From positions 7,363 to 71,362 of the forward strand of contig JBGPOP010000023.1 of the NCBI GenBank assembly GCA_041488095.1: a DNA stretch of 64,000 nucleotides, read 5' to 3'. The stretch comes from DASYPQ01 sp041488095 (GTDB taxonomy: Bacteria > Planctomycetota > UBA1135 > GCA-002686595). A model generated the notes under the pieces. It did not search any database. It was not told the DNA's origin and saw only the letters and a program-made list of their open reading frames with translations. How positions within the stretch are numbered: position 1 is the first letter of the stretch; every line of letters begins with the position of its first letter. The position numbers were made by a program, and so were the translations under genes. Positions 17,390 to 25,420 of the stretch are shown piece after piece.

Positions 17390-19317
17390 TTGCCCGCGTA
17401 CCCCATCCGCTGAAGGCGCTCCAGGGCCTCGCGCGTGAGCGACGTCGCGCCGGAAGCGTTCTCGCGCACGTAGGCGGGGACCTCGCTGAGCCACTTCTCG
17501 AGATCCCGCGCGAGCTCCCCGGCCGCCTCGGGTTCCTGGCCCAGGACGTCCAGCGCTTCGTCGCGGTCGCGCGCGATCGCGACCAGCCGCGGCTCACCGC
17601 GGCCATTGAGCACGAGCTTCTTCTCGCGCGAGCGGATGGCGAGCAGCGGACGCGCGAGCTCGCCGACATCACGCTGGAAGCCGGCGACGTTCGCCATGCG
17701 TTCGAGATGGCCGTAGTAGGGATCCCCCGCGGCGACGATGAAGCTCCGCGGCTCGAAGCGATCCGGCTGGAGGCTGCGCCCGGCGATCTTCTCGCCGAGA
17801 CGCGTCCCAGGGACCAGCTCGGCGATCGTCGCCGGCACGTCGACGAGCTGGCACAGGCCGGCGATCCTCTTGCCGGCCGGGAACACAGGCGGGTAGCGGA
17901 CGATCAAGGGCACGCGGATCAGGTGATCGTTCACGGCGAAGACGTGGTCCCAGCGCCCGCACTCGCCCAGGTTCTCGCCGTGGTCGGAGGTGACGACGAG
18001 CAGCGTGCGCGCCGGGTCGAGGTGCGCGTCGATCGCCTCGACGAGCCGGACGAGCTCCCGATCCTGGTAGCGCACCGCGGCTGCGTAGAGCGCACGCACC
18101 GCCGCTTCGACCGGCCCGCCGACCTGCTTGCCGGCCATCAGCAGCGGCCCGTAGACGTCGAGCGAGATCAGGGTCGCCCGCGCGACGCCGAGGTCCTCGG
18201 GCAGGAAGGCGCGGCGATCGGCGAGAGGCGGGAGGTAGCGCCAGTGCGGCTCGATGAGGTTGACGAAGAGGAAGAGCGGCGCGGCGGTCGCACCCCGTTC
18301 GCCGAGGTAGCGCTCGACGGCCTCGACGCCTTCGGCCGCACCGTGGTCGGCCCACTTCGCCGGGATTCCGAGCACCTCGAGGAACGGCCGGATCCACAGC
18401 GTCTCGAAGCGCTCGCCGATCGGGCGGTAGAGGCCGAAGCCCTGCGCCAGATTGGCCTCGAGCAGGTAGTGGTTGGCCGAGAAGGCCGCCGTCTCGTAGC
18501 CGCGCTCCCCGAGCGCCTCGGCGAGCGTGGTGAAGCGATCGTCGAGCCAGCGGTGGTGCTCGCAGGTCGCTCCGTGCGTGCGCGGGTGGAGGCCGGTGAA
18601 CAGCGAGGCGTGCGAGGGCACGGTCCAGGGCGCCGTCGCGAAGGCTTCCTCGTAGAGCGTCGAGCGCGCGGCCAGCGCGTCGAAGCCGGGAGACAGGCCG
18701 CGCGGGTCCCCGTAGGCGCCGAGGTGGTCGGCGCGCAGGGTGTCGAGGACGATGAGGACCACGTTCGGGCGCTCTCCACCTTCTCCGGCTCTCGCGCGAG
18801 CCGGGCCCGCCGCCCCGTAGCCAGGACGGAACAAGCTGACGATCGCCGCCGCGGGGAGCGAGGCCAGCAGGAGCAGGATGCAGGCCGTGCGGACGGCGGC
18901 GAGCGGGTCGGCGGCGCGCGCGAGCCGCGCGCTTGCGAGCCCGAGTCCGCCGGAGAGCACCAGGGCGATCGGGACTCCGAACCATCCGGCCTTCAACGCC
19001 AGGAGGATCCCGCTCTGCAGGACGGCCCAGAGGACTACAGCGGCCACTCCCGAGGGCGAGCGCCGAGGAAGCGCGAGAGAGAGTCCCATGGCGCATGCGG
19101 CGGCAGGCAGGGCGACGAAGGATCCCAGCGCAAGCCACAGGAGCAGCGTCTCGACGGACTCGACCCTGGAGAACGCGACCGCGTTCCCGGCGAGGTCGGC
19201 GATGCCCGCGATCGCGATGGAGGCGTAGAGGCACAGCCCGACCGTCGCGGCGCAGCGCGGCGCAGCGCGCTCCGTCGACTTCGCCGTGATCGGCGGTCCG
19301 TTCACTGCGGCCTCCAT
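17386..19317 (-). CDS. membrane-anchored sulfatase-fold hydrolase/transferase with Thr at the nucleophile position
   Basis: A protein of 643 aa. Residues about 25-170 contain four to five membrane helices; the alkaline-phosphatase/sulfatase domain starts at RPNVVLIVLDTLRADHLGAY (about residue 195), has APWTVPSHASLFTG where FGly sulfatases have CxPSR, and the metal site LLVVTSDHGENLGE. Thr replaces the Cys/Ser that becomes formylglycine and His replaces the Arg, so a Thr-based phospho- or sulfo-transferase or a phosphodiesterase is more likely than a classical sulfatase. The membrane topology resembles phosphoethanolamine/glycerol transferases. The gene overlaps both neighbours. Confidence 0.85.
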   Translation of the reverse strand: MEAAVNGPPITAKSTERAAPRCAATVGLCLYASIAIAGIADLAGNAVAFSRVESVETLLLWLALGSFVALPAAACAMGLSLALPRRSPSGVAAVVLWAVLQSGILLALKAGWFGVPIALVLSGGLGLASARLARAADPLAAVRTACILLLLASLPAAAIVSLFRPGYGAAGPARARAGEGGERPNVVLIVLDTLRADHLGAYGDPRGLSPGFDALAARSTLYEEAFATAPWTVPSHASLFTGLHPRTHGATCEHHRWLDDRFTTLAEALGERGYETAAFSANHYLLEANLAQGFGLYRPIGERFETLWIRPFLEVLGIPAKWADHGAAEGVEAVERYLGERGATAAPLFLFVNLIEPHWRYLPPLADRRAFLPEDLGVARATLISLDVYGPLLMAGKQVGGPVEAAVRALYAAAVRYQDRELVRLVEAIDAHLDPARTLLVVTSDHGENLGECGRWDHVFAVNDHLIRVPLIVRYPPVFPAGKRIAGLCQLVDVPATIAELVPGTRLGEKIAGRSLQPDRFEPRSFIVAAGDPYYGHLERMANVAGFQRDVGELARPLLAIRSREKKLVLNGRGEPRLVAIARDRDEALDVLGQEPEAAGELARDLEKWLSEVPAYVRENASGATSLTREALERLQRMGYAGK

Positions 19318-20978
19318 CGGAAGACCGACAACGGATCGGCGCGGAAGAGCGCCAGGCCGTAGAGGCGCTCGAGCGCGGCCTCCCCTCCAGGTTCGCGGCT
19401 CACGACGTAGACCTCGCGCGATAGCTTGGAGAGGAGCGCCGAGTCCTCGCGCGGCATCGGCTCACCCGTCGCGAGGCGCGCCGCGATCCCAGGACGCCGC
19501 TTGCCGTCGGGCTCGGGATCGACGAGGTAGTGCCCCGTGCGTTCGGTGAAGAGCGCGCGGCCGGTGAGAGCCGGCAGCTCGGCCGAGTTCCCGCACGCGG
19601 CCTGGATCGGAGGGCGAGGGTCGATCACGAAGACTGCGCGCGGGTCGGTGCGCGCCTCGATCCAGCGGTAGAGCCGCGCCTCCGGCCCGGCCGGGTTCGC
19701 GCGCTCGATCCGCCCGCCCACGAGCGAGAGATCGACAGGGGGTCGTCCGGTCGTGGCCGCGGCCTGGACGGCGAAGGTCGGGAGGAAGGCCGCGGCGAGG
19801 AATGCGGCTCGCCGCGGGTTGAAGGTGAAAGTGCCCGCCGCCGGCCGGCGCGAGAGCACGCATCCCGCAGCGGGAACCGCGAGCATGACGAGTGCTCCGT
19901 GGAACAGGTTGTCCTCGTTGCCCACCGGGAGCGAGAGGAGCGCGCAACCGATCACGAGGAGCAGGGCTGCGGTGCACAAGGCCAGGACGAAGGACCGGCC
20001 GTCAGCGCTCACGGAGCGCAGACCCAGGCAGGCGAGCATCACGAGCAACCATCCCGACTCCGCCATGCGCCCGACCTGCCGCAGGACGGACGGCGGATCG
20101 TGGAGCGCGAGCGGCGCGGTCCCGATGAGGTGGCTCCACGTCGGCAGGCTGGCGAGCAGCCCCGCGGCGATCGCGGCCACCGCGAGGAACGCGGGGCGCC
20201 GGAAGACTCCGTGCAGAAGGGCGAGGATCGAGAGGCCCGCGACGAGCGTCGCGCCGGTCGTCAGCGCGAGCAGCGCGCTCGCACACCCGAGGATCGTCGC
20301 GCTCGCCGCGACAGCCGCGCCGCGGCCCGCGCTCGGGCGTGCCAGGAATCGCTGCAGTGCGAGGAGGAGGATCACCAGGGCGGCGAGTCCGAGCGGCCGC
20401 GTCGTGGCGCTCACGAAAAAGGAGAAGAGCGGTCCGTACATCGAGAACTCGTCCCACACGCGCATCATGCGCGCGACGGGGTGGACGACGCCCCACAGGT
20501 ACCCGCCGTCGTCCGACGGGATCCCCCACGCGGGCAGGCGCGCGAGCAGCAGGAGAGCGCCCTGGGGGAGAGCTCCTGCGAGCAGGAGTCCCGGCAGGGC
20601 CAGGCCTGCCGCGCCGGATCGGTACAGGCTGCGTCCGAGCGCAGCGCTGGCGAGCACCAGCACGAACAGGCTTGCGACGATCATCGCCTCGAAGGCGTGC
20701 AGCGGATCCGTCCCGAGGATCGCGGAGAGCTTCGCGCCCGCCCACTGGAAGCACCAGTAATAAGGGAGTGGCTCGCCGGCGAAATAGGGGTTCTCGGGAG
20801 GGAAGCCCGCTCCGACGCCGCTCTGGAAGCGCTCGGCGATGGCCGCGTGCAAGAGGCCGTGAGCCGAGACGAGCGTGCGCGGGCTCTCGCGGTGGAGGAT
20901 GAGGACCCACACGCAGGCGACCAGGGCGGCGGCGAGCGCCCCGAGCGGCGCGGCGCGATCGGAAAAGATCCGGCGCAT
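19302..20978 (-). CDS. multi-pass membrane protein, glycosyltransferase-like
   Basis: A protein of 558 aa with about eleven predicted helices and a short soluble tail. The first loop has HAAIAERFQSG and a conserved-looking PPENPYFAGEPLPYYWCFQW, known from uncharacterised GT-C-like proteins of polysaccharide loci. No DxD or DD catalytic pair is obvious. It is the first gene of the operon 20978-14628 and is transcribed from the left half of the symmetric divergent promoter at 20988-21060. The gene overlaps the next by 16 bases. The function in surface-glycan assembly is inferred from context. Confidence 0.75.
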   Translation of the reverse strand: MRRIFSDRAAPLGALAAALVACVWVLILHRESPRTLVSAHGLLHAAIAERFQSGVGAGFPPENPYFAGEPLPYYWCFQWAGAKLSAILGTDPLHAFEAMIVASLFVLVLASAALGRSLYRSGAAGLALPGLLLAGALPQGALLLLARLPAWGIPSDDGGYLWGVVHPVARMMRVWDEFSMYGPLFSFFVSATTRPLGLAALVILLLALQRFLARPSAGRGAAVAASATILGCASALLALTTGATLVAGLSILALLHGVFRRPAFLAVAAIAAGLLASLPTWSHLIGTAPLALHDPPSVLRQVGRMAESGWLLVMLACLGLRSVSADGRSFVLALCTAALLLVIGCALLSLPVGNEDNLFHGALVMLAVPAAGCVLSRRPAAGTFTFNPRRAAFLAAAFLPTFAVQAAATTGRPPVDLSLVGGRIERANPAGPEARLYRWIEARTDPRAVFVIDPRPPIQAACGNSAELPALTGRALFTERTGHYLVDPEPDGKRRPGIAARLATGEPMPREDSALLSKLSREVYVVSREPGGEAALERLYGLALFRADPLSVFRWRPQ

Positions 20979-20987
20979 CGACCGGGG

Positions 20988-21060
20988 AGGGTACGCCGCA
21001 GGGCGCGATTCTCAATCCCGAGCGCCGGATCGTTGAGAACGCCCTCCGGGTCCGTACCCT
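20988..21060. promoter_or_regulatory. symmetric divergent promoter pair
   Basis: On the plus strand TTGAGA (21033-21038), 16 bp, TACCCT (21055-21060), seven bases, ATG 21068. On the minus strand the identical TTGAGA (21010-21015) and TACCCT (20988-20993), again 16 bp apart, drive the gene starting at 20978, nine bases on. The arms GAGGGTACG/CGTACCCTC (20987-20995, 21053-21061) and TTCTCAA/TTGAGAA (21009-21015, 21033-21039) share the same centre at 21024. Neither start has a Shine-Dalgarno. Confidence 0.65.
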
Positions 21061-21067
21061 CGTCGGG

Positions 21068-22555
21068 ATGAGGTCGGACGCGGCGCGGGTCTTCCTCACC
21101 GGCTGGATCCTCCTCGCGGCGCACTTCGCCACGAACGTCGTCCGCGAGCACTACCCGGCCTTCAGCCTGGCCGAGCGCGGGACGCTCCGGGTCGATCCCT
21201 ACCTCGGCCTGCACTCCGACATCTTCGCCCACTCCGACGGGCACGCCTACATCGACAACCAGGTCGCGACCTCGGCGATCGCCGCGGTGCCCCTGTTCGT
21301 GTTCGGGCCGTTGCTCGACGCGCTCGAGCGGTACCGCAGGGAGGAGATCGCGCGGAACGGCGCGGCGGCAGAGGGCCAGTTCCGCACCGAGTACCCCCTG
21401 CGCGAGCGCTTCTACAAGGAGGTCCGGCGCCGCGGCCTGGACCTTCGGTTCGGCGCCGCGGCGGCGATCACGGCGGTGCTGGTCATGGCCCCGCTCTCCG
21501 CGCTCTCGGCCGTGCTCATCCTCTGGATCCTCCAGGCCCGCGGGGTGCCGCGCGGACGCGCGCTCGCGCTCTCGCTCGTCTACGCGCTCGGCACGCCGGT
21601 GTTCTTCCGCAGCGCGACGCTCAACAACAACCTGTTCGTGATGTACTCGGTGCTCGGCGCCTTCGCCCTGCTGCTCGTCGATGCTGCGAGAGCTTCGAGT
21701 CGGCGGATCTTCTCGGCGGGGCTCCTCGCGGGCGCGGCGGTCGCGTTCGACTACTCGGGAGCGGTCGCGCTGGCCTCTTTCGGGGCGTGGATCGCCTTCG
21801 AGCGGCGCTCGCTCTCGGCGTGCCTCACGTTCGCACTCGGGGCCCTGCCTCCGCTTTCGTTCCTGTTCGCAACCCAGTGGATCCAGTTCGGCAATCTTTT
21901 CTTGCCGGCGCAGCACTGGATGCCCGCGGCGCACTTCACGGAGCGCGGCTGGCTGGGATTCTCGCTGCCTCAGTGGGACTTGTTCCTCGCCAACCTCTTC
22001 AGCCCGGATTTCGGCCTCTTCGTCTACGGTCCGATCCTCCTCCTCGCGCTCGTTCCCTCGCGCGTCGATCGGGAGCGCAGGATCCTCCCTCGGAGCGCGC
22101 GGCGCTTCCTCCTGCTCTTGTCGGTCCTCTTCCTGCTCTTCTGCGCGTCGAACCAGTACGCGCGCATGCAGTGGAACAGCGGGTTCCGCCACCTCCTGCC
22201 GATCGTTCCGCTGCTCTACCTGGCCGCCTGCGAGAGCCTGGCGCGCATCCCCCGGGCCGCGCTCTTCCTCCTCGCGGGCCTGGCCGTCCTGCACGAGTGG
22301 GTCTTGTCCATGGTGCGCTTCCACCCGCAGCCACAGGATCTCGGCGACTTCTCGCGCAGCGCGGTCGTCGAGAGCTGGCACCGCTTCCTCCAGGGCGGGC
22401 TCCAGTTCCCGTGGCTCAGCGTCCTCCGCCAGACCGCGTCTGCGGACGCGATCGTGCAGGCGTGGTTCTGGCCGTATCTCGTGGTCCTCCTGTGCGCGCT
22501 CCTGGTCGCCCTCGTGTGGAGAAAAGGGCCGGCTGGCATGGCCACCCGCGCATGA
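21068..22555 (+). CDS. multi-pass membrane protein of glycan locus
   Basis: A protein of 495 aa with about eleven helices, family not named. After the first helix comes the loop HSDIFAHSDGHAYIDNQVATS, and later NLFSPDFGLFVYGP and SNQYARMQWNSGFRHLLPIVP, all features of uncharacterised membrane proteins found beside GT2 genes and resembling mannosyltransferase-type GT-C proteins. It is the first gene of a five-gene plus-strand operon; its stop overlaps the next ATG (ATGA). The start has a -10 element seven bases upstream and no ribosome-binding site. Confidence 0.8.
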   Translation: MRSDAARVFLTGWILLAAHFATNVVREHYPAFSLAERGTLRVDPYLGLHSDIFAHSDGHAYIDNQVATSAIAAVPLFVFGPLLDALERYRREEIARNGAAAEGQFRTEYPLRERFYKEVRRRGLDLRFGAAAAITAVLVMAPLSALSAVLILWILQARGVPRGRALALSLVYALGTPVFFRSATLNNNLFVMYSVLGAFALLLVDAARASSRRIFSAGLLAGAAVAFDYSGAVALASFGAWIAFERRSLSACLTFALGALPPLSFLFATQWIQFGNLFLPAQHWMPAAHFTERGWLGFSLPQWDLFLANLFSPDFGLFVYGPILLLALVPSRVDRERRILPRSARRFLLLLSVLFLLFCASNQYARMQWNSGFRHLLPIVPLLYLAACESLARIPRAALFLLAGLAVLHEWVLSMVRFHPQPQDLGDFSRSAVVESWHRFLQGGLQFPWLSVLRQTASADAIVQAWFWPYLVVLLCALLVALVWRKGPAGMATRA

Positions 22556-23463
22556 AAGTATCCGTGGTGATCGCCTCGGGCGCGGGCGGGGAGTTCCTCT
22601 TCCGCTGCCTCGAGTCCTTGAGTGAGCAGGCTGCTTCCGAGGGGGCAGAGGTCCTCGTCGCCGACCGCGTCGGGGGCGCAACGGCAGAGCGGCTCGCCCG
22701 CGATCACCCCGGGGTGCGAGTCCTCCGCGCGGGAGGCACCCCGCACCCGAGCGTGCCGGAGCTGCGGCGTGTCGCGGCGCTCGCGGCGAGGAACGAGATC
22801 GTCGCCGTGATCGAGGAGCACTGCACCGCGCCGCCGCACTGGATCGCGACGATCGCGGGCACGTTTCGCGACGCCGCGGGGATGCCGCCCCCGCCGCTCG
22901 CCGCGATCGGCGGTCCGATCCTCGACTCGGACTTCGAGCGCGTGCGCGACTGGGTGGTGTATTTCTCCGAGTACCACAACTACCTCCCGCCGTGGAGCGA
23001 CGGCGAGCGCTACCTGCTGAACGGCGCGAACGTCGCCTACCGGCGCGAGCTGCTGCAGAGGCACGAGGATCTGCTCGGCTCGGGCTACTGGGAGGTCGTC
23101 CTGCACCCGGTGCTGGCTCGCGAAGGGCGCTTCCTCTCGGTCTCGCGCATGGGCGCCCGCCACACGGGACCCTTCGACTTCGGCTACTACCTCGGGCAGC
23201 GCTACCTGCTCTCGCGCGTGTGGGGCGGTACGCAGCGCGAGCGCGTCGGGGCGGCCAAGCGGCTCGTGTACCTCTTCGCCGCGCCCCTCTTCCCTCCGTT
23301 GTGGCTCGCCCGCATCGGCGCGAGGGTCTTCGCGAGCGGAGCGCGCGTACCGCAGTTCCTGCGCGCGCTGCCGCTGCTCGTGCCGGTCGCGGTCGCCTAC
23401 GTGTGGGGCGAGTGGCTCGGCTACCTGCTCGGGCCGGGCGACGCCCTGGAGCGAGTCGAATGA
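22552..23463 (+). CDS. GT2-family glycosyltransferase
   Basis: A protein of 303 aa. The GT-A fold begins at residue 1 (MKVSVVIASGAGGEFLFRCL); the expected DxD position reads AVIEEHCTAPPHW, and the acceptor side has LLNGANVAYRREL and GYWEVVLHPVLAREG. Residues 235-300 contain one or two C-terminal membrane helices, so the catalytic domain is held on the cytoplasmic face of the inner membrane. It should transfer a sugar from a nucleotide donor onto a lipid-linked glycan. The next gene is a paralogue with the same architecture, and both overlap their neighbours by ATGA. Confidence 0.9.
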   Translation: MKVSVVIASGAGGEFLFRCLESLSEQAASEGAEVLVADRVGGATAERLARDHPGVRVLRAGGTPHPSVPELRRVAALAARNEIVAVIEEHCTAPPHWIATIAGTFRDAAGMPPPPLAAIGGPILDSDFERVRDWVVYFSEYHNYLPPWSDGERYLLNGANVAYRRELLQRHEDLLGSGYWEVVLHPVLAREGRFLSVSRMGARHTGPFDFGYYLGQRYLLSRVWGGTQRERVGAAKRLVYLFAAPLFPPLWLARIGARVFASGARVPQFLRALPLLVPVAVAYVWGEWLGYLLGPGDALERVE

Positions 23464-24398
23464 CGGCCGGGCAGGGAGAGCCGCGGCTCTCGGTCGTCGT
23501 CGCGCTGATCTCCGGGAGGCGCGAGGACCTCGAGCGCTGCCTCGACGCGCTCGCGGCGCAGCGCGGGGCGCCCGCCTTCGAGATCCTCGTCCCCTACGAC
23601 GACGCCGTTGCCGAGGTCGCGACGCTCGCCTCGCGCTTCCCCGCGGTGCGGTTCCTGCGCGCGGAGGGGCTCGACACGCGCGCGGCCCGCGCCGGCGCCT
23701 CGCGCGAGCACCACGACACGCTGCGCACGATCGGCCTCCGGGCCGCGCGGGGAGCGATCGTCGCGCTGACGGAGGACCACGCGGTCGCTTCGCCGACGTG
23801 GTGCGCGGACCTGGTCGGCCTGCTCGGACAGCACCCGCGCGCAGCTGCGATCGGGGGCGCGGTCGAGTGCGGCGGCGAGGGCCCTCTCGCCCGCGCGGCG
23901 TACTTCTGCGACTTCGGCCGCTACCAGAATCCGCTGCCGGACGGGCCCGCGGCCTACGTCAGCGACAGCAACGTCGCCTACCGCCGCGAGGCGCTCGATT
24001 CGGTGCGCGAAGCCTGGGCGAAGGACTACCACGAGACCGTCGTGCACGGCGCGCTCGTCGCCAAGGGATTCGAGATCCGCCTGACCTCGAAGAGCGAGGT
24101 CGCCCAGGTCCGGAGCGGACTCACCTTGGCCGGGGCGCTGCGCGAACGCTTCGTGTGGGGTCGATCCTTCGCGGGAACGCGCGTGAAGGGTGCGAGCGCG
24201 GCGCGACGCGCGACCCTCGCGGCACTCTCGGTGATCCTCCCGCTGGTGCTGACGTGGCGGCTCCTTCGAGGGACGCTCTCGAAGGGGCGCGGGACCGCGC
24301 GCTTCCTGGCCTGCCTTCCGCTCGTGTTCGTGCTCCAGACGGTCTGGGCGGCTGGCGAGTGCGCGGGCTATGCGACCGGCGAACCCGGGAAGGCCTGA
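23460..24398 (+). CDS. GT2-family glycosyltransferase, paralogue of the preceding gene
   Basis: A protein of 312 aa. N-terminal GT-A fold (RLSVVVALISGRREDLERCL), acidic site in IVALTEDHAVASPTWC, acceptor segment VSDSNVAYRREALDSV and DYHETVVHGALVAKG, then two hydrophobic C-terminal segments (about 235-305). The E-D/E-H motif in place of DxD and the shared NVAYRRE segment show common descent with the preceding enzyme by tandem duplication; divergence suggests two successive sugar additions. ATG 23460 overlaps the previous stop. Confidence 0.9.
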   Translation: MTAGQGEPRLSVVVALISGRREDLERCLDALAAQRGAPAFEILVPYDDAVAEVATLASRFPAVRFLRAEGLDTRAARAGASREHHDTLRTIGLRAARGAIVALTEDHAVASPTWCADLVGLLGQHPRAAAIGGAVECGGEGPLARAAYFCDFGRYQNPLPDGPAAYVSDSNVAYRREALDSVREAWAKDYHETVVHGALVAKGFEIRLTSKSEVAQVRSGLTLAGALRERFVWGRSFAGTRVKGASAARRATLAALSVILPLVLTWRLLRGTLSKGRGTARFLACLPLVFVLQTVWAAGECAGYATGEPGKA

Positions 24399-24403
24399 AC
24401 GGC

Positions 24404-25420
24404 ATGGAGGACCTCGCGATCGTCATCCCGGCCTACAACGCAGAGCACTTCCTGCCTCAGAGCCTGAGCGCCGCGGTCGCCGCCGCGCGCGGCCGCACGG
24501 TCCTCGTCGTGGATGCGGGCTCGGACGACGGCACGGCTCGACGGGCCGAGACCCTGGGGGCGAGAGTGTTGCGCCTCGAGCATCGCGCCGGACCGGCCGA
24601 AGCGCGCAACGCGGGGGCGCGCGCAGTCGACGCGGAGGTGGTCCTGTTCCTCGACGCCGATTGCGTGGCCCACTTCGATCTGGTCGGACGGGTGCTCACG
24701 GCTTTCGCGGCCGAGCCCGGGCTCGTTTCGGTGACCGGCTCCTACGATGACGACCCGCCCGAGCGGAACTTCGCCTCCTCGTACATGAATCTGCGCCACT
24801 GCTGGACGCACCAGCGCGCGCGGCGAGAACGGTCGGGGTTCTGGGCCGGATGCGGCGCGGTGCGGCGGGAGGCCTTCCTGCGCGCCGGCGGCTTCGACGA
24901 GCAGCGCTACCCTGTGCCGATGATCGAGGACATCGAGCTGGGCCTGCGACTCGCGAGGCTCGGGATGACGCGCCTCGACCCGCGCTTGCAGGTTAGGCAC
25001 CTCAAGCGCTGGACGCTGCGCTCGGTCGTCCTGACCGACATCCGGAGGCGCGCGATTCCGTGGTCCGAGCTGATCCTCGAGACCGGATCGATGCCCGACG
25101 ACCTGAACCTGCGCCGCTCGCAGCGATTCGCGGCCGTTCTCGCGCCGTGGGTGCTGCTCGCGCTGCCGATCCTGCCCTGGGCCGTCGCGACCCGCCGGCG
25201 TGAGCTCGTCGCGGCCTGCGCGGCGGCGATCGTGCTCGCCGTCGCACTGAACCTCGACCTCCTGCGCTTCTTCGCCAAGAGGCGAGGACGCCTCTTCGCG
25301 GTCGCGGCATTCGTCTTCCACCAGGTTCACCTGGTCTACAGCGCGGCGACCCTGGCCGGGTGCACCCTCCGCTTCCGCCTGCGAGGAGGCCGTTCGCGCG
25401 GAACCAGGACACCGGCATGA
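24404..25420 (+). CDS. GT2-family glycosyltransferase with canonical DxD
   Basis: A protein of 338 aa. IVIPAYNAEHFLPQSL opens the GT-A domain; VLFLDADCVAHF carries the canonical DxD; FWAGCGAVRREAFLRAGGF and IEDIELGLRLARLG give the acceptor loop and ED catalytic-base motif; and there is an RHLKRWTLRSV segment before two or three C-terminal helices (about 245-320). This is a polyprenyl-linked glycan elongation type enzyme. It starts six bases after the previous stop and its own stop overlaps the flavoprotein gene, so it is in the same operon. Confidence 0.92.
   Translation: MEDLAIVIPAYNAEHFLPQSLSAAVAAARGRTVLVVDAGSDDGTARRAETLGARVLRLEHRAGPAEARNAGARAVDAEVVLFLDADCVAHFDLVGRVLTAFAAEPGLVSVTGSYDDDPPERNFASSYMNLRHCWTHQRARRERSGFWAGCGAVRREAFLRAGGFDEQRYPVPMIEDIELGLRLARLGMTRLDPRLQVRHLKRWTLRSVVLTDIRRRAIPWSELILETGSMPDDLNLRRSQRFAAVLAPWVLLALPILPWAVATRRRELVAACAAAIVLAVALNLDLLRFFAKRRGRLFAVAAFVFHQVHLVYSAATLAGCTLRFRLRGGRSRGTRTPA

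Noticed and set aside
17386..19317. Classical formylglycine sulfatase
   Set aside because: The CxPxR core is replaced by TxPxH, so the residue that is converted to formylglycine is absent.
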